Shown in pieces: positions 17,081 through 25,107 of a stretch of DNA of 33,647 bases. Source of the stretch: Candidatus Ectomicrobium neotermitis (lineage in GTDB: Bacteria; Elusimicrobiota; Endomicrobiia; Endomicrobiales; Endomicrobiaceae). The notes under the pieces are model-generated. The model had not been told where the DNA came from. It saw nothing but the letters and a program-made list of their open reading frames with translations, and ran no database searches. Every line of letters begins with the position of its first letter. Positions within the stretch are counted from its first letter, which is position 1. The stretch spans positions 1 through 33,647 of the forward strand of contig JAITBH010000119.1 in the NCBI GenBank assembly GCA_031283745.1, in the 5' to 3' direction. The position numbers were made by a program, and so were the translations under genes.

Positions 17081-18280
17081 ATGAAAGCAAATGAAATGGA
17101 AAGGATATTTCTTATAGTTTTAGACAGCGTTGGGGCAGGCGAAATGCCCGATGCTGATAAATATGGAGATAAGGGCGCCAACACTTTGGGGCATATCTTG
17201 GAGGCAAAAGGGAGCGGCTTTTCTCTGCCGAATATGGAAAAACTGGGCTTACATCATTTGTTAAACCTCAATTCCTCCCTCAAGCAATCTGACTTATTGG
17301 GCAATTACGGAAAAATGGCATCTCTTTCGCCCGCAAAAGATACTACGGCAGGTCACTGGGAGATGACGGGCATAGTCTTAAAGAAGCCTTTTCCTGTTTT
17401 CCTTCATGGTTTTCCCAAAGATTTGATTGACGAATTTGAAAACTTGATAGGCACAAAAATTCTCGGCAACTGTGCGGCATCAGGAACCGAGATAATCAAC
17501 CGTTTAGGCGATGAACATGTCCGCACCGGCTACCCCATCGTCTATACCTCGGCAGATTCCGTTTTCCAAATAGCAGCCCACGAGCAGAAGTTTGGTCTGG
17601 ATAATCTCTACAAGATCTCAAAAATTGCAAGGAAAATGCTCACTGGGGATTATGCAGTAGGCAGGGTGATTGCAAGACCCTTCTTAGGTGAAAACGGTAA
17701 CTACACCAGAACCAAAAACAGGGAAGATTTTTCCATTGATCCTATCGGCGAGACAATTTTAGATGTATTAAAAGCCAATGGGCAGAATGTTACTGCGGTA
17801 GGCAAAATTGAGGATATTTTCAATTTTAGGGGCATAACCAAGTCCATTCATTCAAGAAGCAATGAAGAGGGTATGGATGTAACCCTAAAAGAGGCACAGC
17901 TCCCCGTCAAAGACGACAAGAAAAACCTTGTTTTTGTAAACCTTGTCGACTTCGATATGCTTTGGGGGCATAGGCGGGATGTAGATTCTTATGCAGCGGG
18001 CTTGAAAGCTTTTGACGACTTTTTGCCTAAACTCACCGCCGCCCTGACGGACAAAGATATGCTCATAATCACCGCTGATCACGGTTGCGACCCTACCTAT
18101 AAAGCCCACACAGATCACACTCGTGAGTATGTTCCGCTTTTGGTTTTTGGGAAATCGCTCAAGAAAGGCGTAAACCTCGGCATAAGGAAAACTCTTGCCG
18201 ATATAGGTCAAACCACTGCCGACATTTTTGGTATGCCGCAAATAGAAAACGGAACATCTTTTAAGGGAGAGATAATATGA
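17081..18280 (+). CDS. deoB: Phosphopentomutase
   Basis: DeoB moves phosphate between C1 and C5 of ribose or deoxyribose. The 399-residue product belongs to the alkaline-phosphatase-fold mutases: metal-site start RIFLIVLDSVGAGEMPDA, the phosphothreonine loop SPAKDTTAGHWEMTG, and metal ligands in NLVDFDMLWGHRRD and IITADHGCDPT, then THTREY-like HTDHTREYVP. AGGGAGG precedes the ATG. The stop overlaps the deoA start by 4 nt (ATGA), indicating translational coupling. Confidence 0.96.
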   Translation: MKANEMERIFLIVLDSVGAGEMPDADKYGDKGANTLGHILEAKGSGFSLPNMEKLGLHHLLNLNSSLKQSDLLGNYGKMASLSPAKDTTAGHWEMTGIVLKKPFPVFLHGFPKDLIDEFENLIGTKILGNCAASGTEIINRLGDEHVRTGYPIVYTSADSVFQIAAHEQKFGLDNLYKISKIARKMLTGDYAVGRVIARPFLGENGNYTRTKNREDFSIDPIGETILDVLKANGQNVTAVGKIEDIFNFRGITKSIHSRSNEEGMDVTLKEAQLPVKDDKKNLVFVNLVDFDMLWGHRRDVDSYAAGLKAFDDFLPKLTAALTDKDMLIITADHGCDPTYKAHTDHTREYVPLLVFGKSLKKGVNLGIRKTLADIGQTTADIFGMPQIENGTSFKGEII

Positions 18281-19587
18281 GAGCTTATGATGTGATTTAT
18301 AAAAAGAGGAATGGCGAAACGCTTACAAGGAAGGAAATTGAGTTTATGGTCATACGTTATAGCAATGGCGACATTCCCGACTATCAAATGGCAGCCTTTG
18401 TGATGGCTGTTTTTATTAAAGGTATGTCAGATGATGAAATTTATAATTTGACAGATGTTATGGCTCACTCAGGGGAGATTTTGGATTGGTCCTCACTTTC
18501 AGGCTTAACCGCAGACAAGCACTCAACAGGCGGAGTCGGCGATGGAACTTCTTTAATTATCGCCCCAATAGTTGCCGCAGCCGGTGTTTATGTTCCGATG
18601 ATCTCGGGCAGAGCTTTAGGTCACACGGGCGGAACACTCGACAAGCTTGAGTCCATACGGGGCTTTAGGACGAATTTAGACAATAAAGAGTTTTTTCAAA
18701 CCCTTGAGACTGCAGGTTTTGCCTTGATAGGGCAGACGCAGGATATTGCCCCAGCAGACAAGAAAATTTATGCCCTGCGGGATTCCATTGCAGCAGTCGA
18801 ATCCATACCGCTTATTTGTGCAAGCATAATGTCTAAAAAGATTGCTGAAGGGACGAAAACCTTGATCCTTGATGTCAAAACGGGCAGCGGGGCTTTTATG
18901 AGCAGCTATGATCAGGCAAAACAGTTAGCCCAAAAGTTAGTTGAAACAGCCAAGTCTGCAAAAATGAACTCGACGGCTTTCATCACCGATATGGACGAGC
19001 CTTTAGGTTATTGTGCAGGCAATGCTAATGAGGTTAAGCAAGCAATAGAAATACTTAAAAACGATCTAAAAAACGACCTGTCTTTTCTGTCTATCGAACT
19101 CTCAGCAGCAATGATCTTTGGTGCAAAAAAGGCCGCCTCAATAGATGAGGGACGCAAGATAGCGATCAAGATGTTAGAAAGCGGAAAAGCTATAGAGAAA
19201 CTTAAAGAGGTGATAAGGCTGCAGGGTGGAAGCCCATCCGTTGTAGACAAGCCCGACCTTTTGCTCCCGCTTAAAACCAAAGAACACTATCAGGTCAAAG
19301 CGGACAAAAGCGGTTATATTTTCAAGATGAAAACACGTGATATAGGTATAGCTTCCGCCATCAGCGGGGCAGGCAGGGAAAAAATCAGCGATAAAATAGA
19401 TTTTGCGGCAGGAATATATTTCTACAAGAAAACGGGGGACAGGGTTAGGTCAGGCGAAGTGATATCCCGCATAGAATCAAATAGCAAAGACCTCATAGCT
19501 CAGGCAGCGATGATTATCAATAACGCCTACATAATTTCAGACGAAAAGCCACCTGAAAGAACTTTGATCAAAGAAACGGTAAACTAA
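18277..19587 (+). CDS. deoA: Pyrimidine-nucleoside (thymidine) phosphorylase
   Basis: DeoA cleaves thymidine/uridine with phosphate to the free base and (deoxy)ribose 1-phosphate, the substrate of DeoB. The 436-residue product shows the signature DKHSTGGVGDGTSLIIAP, SGRALGHTGGTLDKLESI, the substrate-binding YALRDSIAAVESIPLI and KTGSGAFM. It ends with the C-terminal alpha/beta domain (KADKSGYIFKMKTRDIGIA). Length matches the bacterial Pdp/DeoA family. A GGGAGAG site lies in the 3' end of deoB. Exact preference for thymidine versus uridine cannot be read from the sequence. Confidence 0.94.
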   Translation: MRAYDVIYKKRNGETLTRKEIEFMVIRYSNGDIPDYQMAAFVMAVFIKGMSDDEIYNLTDVMAHSGEILDWSSLSGLTADKHSTGGVGDGTSLIIAPIVAAAGVYVPMISGRALGHTGGTLDKLESIRGFRTNLDNKEFFQTLETAGFALIGQTQDIAPADKKIYALRDSIAAVESIPLICASIMSKKIAEGTKTLILDVKTGSGAFMSSYDQAKQLAQKLVETAKSAKMNSTAFITDMDEPLGYCAGNANEVKQAIEILKNDLKNDLSFLSIELSAAMIFGAKKAASIDEGRKIAIKMLESGKAIEKLKEVIRLQGGSPSVVDKPDLLLPLKTKEHYQVKADKSGYIFKMKTRDIGIASAISGAGREKISDKIDFAAGIYFYKKTGDRVRSGEVISRIESNSKDLIAQAAMIINNAYIISDEKPPERTLIKETVN

Positions 19588-19616
19588 AAAAAATAAAGAT
19601 AAAAGGAATACTCACA

Positions 19617-21644
19617 TTGATGGAGATTAGCGACAAAAAATGGAAATACATGGATCCGCTTCCTAAAAACTTGCCTCAGCAACTGATTGATACGGTAAAA
19701 AACCTTAAAATTTTAGCCATATTGATGTCGAGAGGAATAGACACAACCAAGAAAATAGAGAAATTTTTACGGGGCGGTGCAGAATACCTGCACAGCCCTT
19801 TTTTATTTGAGGATATGCAGAAAGCTGTAGACAGAATAAGGAAAGCGATAGCCTTAAAAGAGCTTATCTTGATTTATGGCGACCGAGATGTTGATGGGGT
19901 TACAGCGGTTAATATCATCTTTGATGTGATAAGAAATTATGGCGGAGAGGTTGAGTATTATGTGCCTTTTGATGAGGGCTATGGAATCCATAAAGACATC
20001 ATTTCAAAATACGCTCAGGAGAATGCGAAAGTTTTAATCACCGTTGATTGCGGAATTTCAGCAAAAGAGGAAGTTGCATACGCTAAGACTTTAGGCATTG
20101 ATGTCATCTTGACCGACCATCATGAGCCTGTTACAGAAACCTTTCCAACACCTTACGCTATCATCAATCCAAAAATACGAGACACAAAGTATCCTTTCAA
20201 AGACATTGCTGGCTGCACTGTATCTTTGAAGCTTGCCTTAGGGCTTATCATGACCTATAGCAGGCAATACAATAAAAACAATCTTTTGTTTGCGCTTGAA
20301 AGCGGGGAAGGGTTTGCGGGGGATATTTCTTGGATCTGCAATAATGTTGAAATAGCCCGAAAGACTTTTAACTCGATTGAGGAGCTGAGCAAAGAGATCA
20401 AAGAGGCATACCGCATCTATACTTTTAATGCTGAGGCAGCGGAGGCTTTGATAAAAAAAGATGTGCTGCTGAGAGAAAAAATCATAGTTCTTGAGACAAA
20501 ATGCGGCGACAATCTTGATGACCTGCTGATAGCTAAAACCAAGATGGACTATGAAGACGAGAGAATTAAAGATTTTTTTGAGTCCTCTCTTGATATTTGT
20601 GCTTTAGGAACCATTGCCGACTCGATGCCTTTAGTCGATGAAAACAAAATTATCGTTTACTACGGGCTTAGATTTATCTCCGAAAATCCCCACTCAAGGC
20701 CGGGACTTGGGCTTTTGATAGAGGACACATTGAAAACAAAAGATTCTTACAACATAAGCACTCATTCAATTTCGTGGAATGTTACCCCCGTATTAAACAG
20801 TGCAGGCCGTATGGGCCGCGGAGCACTTTCAGCCCAGCTGCTTTTGACTCGGGACAAGTTTCAAGCCCAAGCGCTTTATACAGACATCATCAAGCTAAAT
20901 ACCGAACGTCGCGAACTTCAGTTTGAAAATATCGGGCAGTTCAAGAATCTCTTAAAAGAGCAGTGCAACCCCGACAAAGACAAAGTCATAATCGTCAATG
21001 CCACAAATCTCGAACACGGAGTTACGGGGATAATTGCAGCAGGTATGGTTAAAACTTATTCAAAGCCGGTTTTTTTGTTGATAAATGACGGCAAGACAGC
21101 AGTGGGGACAGCCCGTTCAGTAGAGGGCTTTAACATCATCGATGCACTCGACAATGTCAAAGATATTTTGATCAAGTATGGAGGGCATAATCAGGCTGCG
21201 GGCTTTATGATTGACAACTCAAACATTGAGGAGTTTAGACGCAGAATTACAGACTATGCCCAAGCAAATCTGATTTCTGTGGATTCTATAGACACGATAA
21301 TTATTGAAGGCGAGCTAAAAATCTCAGACATAAATCTTGATTTTTACAATCAGGTAGAAACATTAAGCCCCTTTGGATTGGGCAACCCCAAACCGATATT
21401 TTGCATCAATGGGGTCAATGTTACGGAGGTTTATGTGTTTGGAGCCCGCAAAGAACACTTGAAATTTAAGATTTCTCAAAAAGGCAGCCGCAATGTTCAG
21501 GCTGTGTTTTGGAACAAATCCCGCTATGAGGAAATTATTAACAAAGATGAGATTTTTGATATGGCTTTTTACTTAGATGTTATGGACAAAAATGACGGAA
21601 AAATCGCTCAACTATCTATTGTGGATATAAAACCATCTTTTTGA
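19617..21644 (+). CDS. recJ: Single-stranded-DNA exonuclease RecJ (DHH family)
   Basis: RecJ degrades single-stranded DNA 5'-3' in repair and recombination. The protein (675 residues from TTG 19617; 674 from ATG 19620) carries the DHH phosphoesterase motifs: GDRDVDGVTA (87-96), ITVDCGIS (141-148), TDHHEP (166-171), LGTIADSMPLVDE and SAGRMGR. The DHHA1 motif KYGGHNQAAGF and a C-terminal OB-like domain (NPKPIFCINGVNVTEVY) follow. About 100 residues (roughly 213-320) lie between the DHH core and the LGTIADSMPL motif; this is longer than in compact RecJ proteins. AAGGA sits 9 nt before the TTG and 12 nt before the ATG, so the start is uncertain by one codon. Confidence 0.9.
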   Translation: MMEISDKKWKYMDPLPKNLPQQLIDTVKNLKILAILMSRGIDTTKKIEKFLRGGAEYLHSPFLFEDMQKAVDRIRKAIALKELILIYGDRDVDGVTAVNIIFDVIRNYGGEVEYYVPFDEGYGIHKDIISKYAQENAKVLITVDCGISAKEEVAYAKTLGIDVILTDHHEPVTETFPTPYAIINPKIRDTKYPFKDIAGCTVSLKLALGLIMTYSRQYNKNNLLFALESGEGFAGDISWICNNVEIARKTFNSIEELSKEIKEAYRIYTFNAEAAEALIKKDVLLREKIIVLETKCGDNLDDLLIAKTKMDYEDERIKDFFESSLDICALGTIADSMPLVDENKIIVYYGLRFISENPHSRPGLGLLIEDTLKTKDSYNISTHSISWNVTPVLNSAGRMGRGALSAQLLLTRDKFQAQALYTDIIKLNTERRELQFENIGQFKNLLKEQCNPDKDKVIIVNATNLEHGVTGIIAAGMVKTYSKPVFLLINDGKTAVGTARSVEGFNIIDALDNVKDILIKYGGHNQAAGFMIDNSNIEEFRRRITDYAQANLISVDSIDTIIIEGELKISDINLDFYNQVETLSPFGLGNPKPIFCINGVNVTEVYVFGARKEHLKFKISQKGSRNVQAVFWNKSRYEEIINKDEIFDMAFYLDVMDKNDGKIAQLSIVDIKPSF

Positions 21645-21671
21645 TTTGAGCAAAAAATAAAGGAGGAAAAA

Positions 21672-22550
21672 ATGAACAAAGAAGAAGCAGTAAAAATTGC
21701 ATTTATCGGCGGAAGCGGACTTTATGAAATTGAGGGTTTCGAAGATGTCGTCGAGAAAGATATAGACACTCCATTTGGAAAACCTTCTGACAAAATTATC
21801 GTGGGTCATATCAAAGGGGTTCGGTGTGCTTTTTTAGCACGTCACGCCAGATCCCATGTGTTTACCCCCGCTGAAATAAATCAGAGAGCCAATATGTGGG
21901 CGCTGAAATCTTTAGGGGTAGAGCAGATAGTCGCTTTTACGGCATGCGGTTCTCTAAAGGATAACTATTACCCAAAAGACTTGGTCATTCCTGATCAGAT
22001 TTTTGACAGAACAAAAGACAGACCGGGCAGTTTTTTTAGTGATGGTATAGTTGCTCATATTTCAGCGGCACATCCGTTTTGTGAGGGTTTAAGAAACATA
22101 ATTCATAAGACTGTCGCCGATGCGGGCTTAAAACATCATTTCGGCGGAACTTATGTCTGCATTGAGGGAAACCGCTTTTCAACAAAGGCGGAGTCATTAG
22201 TAAACAAGAGTTTGGGTTTTTCTATCGTAGGTATGACTGCTGTTCCTGAGGCGCAGTTAGCCCGGGAGGCGGAGATGTGTTATGCCAATATATCCCTTGT
22301 GACGGACTTTGATTCTTGGAAAGAGGGTGAAGAGGTTACAAACGATAAGGTTCTTGAGGCGGCAGCGGTCAACATTTCAAACTCAAGAAAGATCATCAAA
22401 GACATCGTTTCAAAAATCGCAGCAAGGACGGAGGATTGTGGATGCCGTCATTCTTTGGCGCCATCTATTATGACAGCAAAGGATAAAGCAATTCAAAGCC
22501 CCCACTACAAGAAGATTGCTTTGTTTGTCGATAAATATTTCAAGAAATAA
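21672..22550 (+). CDS. mtnP: S-methyl-5'-thioadenosine phosphorylase family protein
   Basis: The 292-residue product belongs to the trimeric purine nucleoside/MTA phosphorylases: IAFIGGSGLYEIEGF, FLARHARSHVFTPAEINQRANMWALKSLGV, FTACGSLKDNYYPKDLVIPDQ, IEGNRFSTKAES, VGMTAVPEAQLAREAEMCYANISLVTDFDSW. The TDFD pair after the strand is the 6-aminopurine-type signature, so adenine-containing substrates (MTA, adenosine) are expected. EGNRFST replaces the usual EGPRFST, a change near the active site. AAAGGAGG precedes the ATG. With DeoB upstream, an adenosine/deoxyadenosine phosphorylase role is also possible. Confidence 0.87.
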   Translation: MNKEEAVKIAFIGGSGLYEIEGFEDVVEKDIDTPFGKPSDKIIVGHIKGVRCAFLARHARSHVFTPAEINQRANMWALKSLGVEQIVAFTACGSLKDNYYPKDLVIPDQIFDRTKDRPGSFFSDGIVAHISAAHPFCEGLRNIIHKTVADAGLKHHFGGTYVCIEGNRFSTKAESLVNKSLGFSIVGMTAVPEAQLAREAEMCYANISLVTDFDSWKEGEEVTNDKVLEAAAVNISNSRKIIKDIVSKIAARTEDCGCRHSLAPSIMTAKDKAIQSPHYKKIALFVDKYFKK

Positions 22551-22573
22551 GTTGGTAGATACTGAAGGAAAAG

Positions 22574-24382
22574 ATGATTGAAAATTTAAGGTTGCACATC
22601 GACAATATGACTTGCGTCAATTGCCAAAACAAAATCGAAAGAAAGCTCAAAGAAACGCAAGGCATAAAAAAGGCAGGGGTGAGTTTTAATTTAGCCTCTT
22701 GCGACATAGATTATGATTCATCGATTATCTCCGCTGATACTCTCAAAAAGCTTATAACCGAGCTTGGATATAGCGTCAGCGGAGTTGACGAAAGCGGGAA
22801 AGGGCAGGGTTCGGGCATAAAAACTGCCCTCAAAGCGGTAGTTGGTTTTGTGCTTTTGTTTGTTTTTCTTGGGCACTTGAGCAAAATGCCCATTTTTAAT
22901 TTCTTTCCCACTGCCCAAGCGGAAATGCGTATCGGGGCATTATTTTTGATCGGCTTAATCACCTCTTTTCATTGCGTTTTTATGTGCGGCGGAATTAACC
23001 TCTCCCAATGCCTCCCTCTCAAAAATCAAAGTAGCGCACCTAAAAAGCTTTCCACCCTAAAACCCTCTCTCCTCTACAATCTCGGGAGGGTATTTTCTTA
23101 TACCCTTGTTGGCGGAGTGCTTGGCGGGATAGGTTCTTTTGTCGCTTTTGATGAGCAAATTAAGGGGATTATTCAGATAGCAGCAGGCATTTTTATGATT
23201 GCGATGGCGCTAAATATGATGGGTGCTTTCGTTTTCCTAAGAAAGTTTATTCCCAAAGCCCCAAGTTTTGTTCTTAAAAAACTTAATAGCTCAAAGCTCC
23301 CTAAAACCCCTCTGATTGTCGGCATATTAAACGGGCTGATGCCTTGCGGCCCCTTGCAGGCAATGCAGCTTTATGCTTTTTCTACGGGCAGTGTGTTTTT
23401 TGGCGCCTTATCGATGTTTGTTTTTAGTGCGGGAACAGTGCCGCTGATGTTTATTTTCGGCACAGCCGCCTCTTTTTTGAGCAAAAAGTGGACAGACAAA
23501 GTCATGAAAATCGGCGCCGTTATAATAGCTGCATTAGGTTTGTCGATGATCTCTTATGGAATAAACACTGCGGGGCTTAGAAACTTTATGGCATCCGCCC
23601 CCTCTTTTTCACAGTCTAAGTATTCAAAAAGCGAGATTGAGGGCGGTGTTCAGGTAGTCAGATCAGAGCTTTTGCCGGGCAAATATCCATCGATAGCTGT
23701 TGAGGAAGGTGTTCCCGTCAGGTGGATAATTGAGGCAGCACCAGAAAATATTAATGGCTGCAACTATAAAATGTCTATCAAAGAATACGGCATCAAACAC
23801 ACTTGGAAACCGGGGACAAATGTCATCGAGTTTACCCCCCAAAAAGCGGGCAGGTTTTTTTACAGCTGCTGGATGGGCATGATAAGCGGAGAAATTTCTG
23901 TGTTTTCTAAAGAGGAGTTTGGCGGGCTTGAGGCTGCTGCCCTAACTGACGTTTCGGATCTATCGCCCGAGCCGGCATATTTTCTAATTCCTTACGGGGA
24001 CAGCGACATCAAAATAGCTCAAAAGAAAAACGATATTCAGTCCGCCGAAATTGAAATTACAGATGAGGGGATAAGCCCTGCTGTCATCATCGTTGAAAAA
24101 GGCATCGAGCTTAACTTGATCATCAACAATAAGTCGTCTTCAGAGGCAAACAAAAATCTGCTGTTTAATTTATACCGCACCAAGCTCGACCTCAAGCGGG
24201 GCAAAAATGAGGTTAAGGTTTTTCCGATGGAGAGTTTTGACTTTTCAAATGCAAACAATTCGGCTTATGGATATATAAAAGCCGTTGAGGACATAAAGTT
24301 TTTTGACATTGAAGATGTTAAAAAAGAGGTTTCGTCGCATGAGACCCTGATTTATCCGATAGGGTTTTATAGTGTAAAGTGA
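22574..24382 (+). CDS. HMA-TauE/SafE-cupredoxin fusion membrane protein
   Basis: The 602-residue protein begins with a heavy-metal-associated domain (CVNC, C14/C17). A multi-span membrane region of the TauE/SafE (UreH/DsbD_2-like) type follows, with motifs FHCVFMCGG and NGLMPCGPLQAMQLYAFSTG. About 250 residues of predicted extracytoplasmic beta-rich sequence close the protein. The first segment there (GVQVVRSELLPGKYPSIAVEEGV...NINGCNYKM...FFYSCWMGMISGEISVF) has Cys and Met residues placed as in cupredoxin-like copper domains. The second, similar-looking segment (about 475-590) contains no Cys. The copZ and copA neighbours point to copper handling. Export, import or redox relay cannot be decided. 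GAAGGAAAAG precedes the ATG. Confidence 0.8.
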   Translation: MIENLRLHIDNMTCVNCQNKIERKLKETQGIKKAGVSFNLASCDIDYDSSIISADTLKKLITELGYSVSGVDESGKGQGSGIKTALKAVVGFVLLFVFLGHLSKMPIFNFFPTAQAEMRIGALFLIGLITSFHCVFMCGGINLSQCLPLKNQSSAPKKLSTLKPSLLYNLGRVFSYTLVGGVLGGIGSFVAFDEQIKGIIQIAAGIFMIAMALNMMGAFVFLRKFIPKAPSFVLKKLNSSKLPKTPLIVGILNGLMPCGPLQAMQLYAFSTGSVFFGALSMFVFSAGTVPLMFIFGTAASFLSKKWTDKVMKIGAVIIAALGLSMISYGINTAGLRNFMASAPSFSQSKYSKSEIEGGVQVVRSELLPGKYPSIAVEEGVPVRWIIEAAPENINGCNYKMSIKEYGIKHTWKPGTNVIEFTPQKAGRFFYSCWMGMISGEISVFSKEEFGGLEAAALTDVSDLSPEPAYFLIPYGDSDIKIAQKKNDIQSAEIEITDEGISPAVIIVEKGIELNLIINNKSSSEANKNLLFNLYRTKLDLKRGKNEVKVFPMESFDFSNANNSAYGYIKAVEDIKFFDIEDVKKEVSSHETLIYPIGFYSVK

Positions 24383-24424
24383 GATTAAATTTTAGAAACA
24401 ACAGATAAAAAAGGAGGCAGTAAA

Positions 24425-24637
24425 ATGGAAAAGAAAGTATTTGCAGTTGATGGTATGTCTTGCCAGCATTGTGTTGATGCCATAACAAAAGCAGTCAAGA
24501 GTTTAGACGGAGTTAAAAGTGTAGAGGTGAGCTTGAAAGCTAAAAAAGCTGATGTTGAGTTTGACCCATCAAAAACCTCCCCGTCAGCAATAATAACCGC
24601 TATCGAGGATCAAGGTTTTGACGCTAAGTCGGCTTAA
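24425..24637 (+). CDS. copZ: CopZ-like copper chaperone
   Basis: The 70-residue protein is a single HMA domain with the copper-binding motif MSCQHC near residue 10 and the fold's conserved ends (GVKSVEVSLKAKKADVEFDP, AIEDQGFDAK). CopZ proteins carry Cu(I) in the cytoplasm and deliver it to CopA or a regulator. AAAGGAGG precedes the ATG. It lies between the membrane fusion protein and the DUF2318 gene, whose ribosome site overlaps the copZ stop, so the four genes look like one unit. Confidence 0.9.
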   Translation: MEKKVFAVDGMSCQHCVDAITKAVKSLDGVKSVEVSLKAKKADVEFDPSKTSPSAIITAIEDQGFDAKSA

Positions 24638-24650
24638 AAGGAGGCAGCAA

Positions 24651-25079
24651 GTGTCTAAGGTTTTTGCTTTTTTGATTTTTAGCCTTTTCTTAGTTTCGTC
24701 GGCATTTGCAGCACAAGGGGACATCATTATTTCCGCAAGTGATATTTCCCCTACAGCAAAGTTTTATTCATCAGATATTGACGGAATTTCCGTCGAGGTC
24801 TTAGCCGTCAAAGCTTCCGATGGCTCCATAAGAACAGCCTTCAATGCTTGCCAAGTGTGTTATGGCTCAGGTGCAGGATATTACAGGCAGTCGGGCGCTG
24901 TTTTGATTTGCCAAAACTGCGGAAACCGTTTTAGGACAGACCAGATCGAGAAGTTTAAGGGAGGGTGCAATCCGATACCGATCACGGCAAAGGATAAACT
25001 TTCTAAAGATGGACAGATTATTATCTCAAGAGAGTTTTTGAGCCAGTCAAAAAAATACTTCTCTTATAGACGCAGATAA
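24651..25079 (+). CDS. Secreted DUF2318 (FtrD-like C-terminal domain) protein
   Basis: I choose the GTG at 24651, 6-7 nt after AAAAGGAGG, instead of the upstream TTG at 24618. This gives 142 residues beginning [20 protein letters not shown], a signal peptide. The mature part holds five cysteines, C67, C70, C87, C90 and C106, in the DUF2318 pattern [12 protein letters not shown]...[10 protein letters not shown]...GGCNPIPI. The family is described as the Fe-S/metal domain of FtrD-like membrane proteins; here it stands alone without membrane spans other than the signal. A periplasmic or surface metal-binding role beside copper transport is inferred. Confidence 0.8.
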   Translation: MSKVFAFLIFSLFLVSSAFAAQGDIIISASDISPTAKFYSSDIDGISVEVLAVKASDGSIRTAFNACQVCYGSGAGYYRQSGAVLICQNCGNRFRTDQIEKFKGGCNPIPITAKDKLSKDGQIIISREFLSQSKKYFSYRRR

Positions 25080-25107
25080 GCCGCCCAATGGGCATAAAGG
25101 AAACAAA

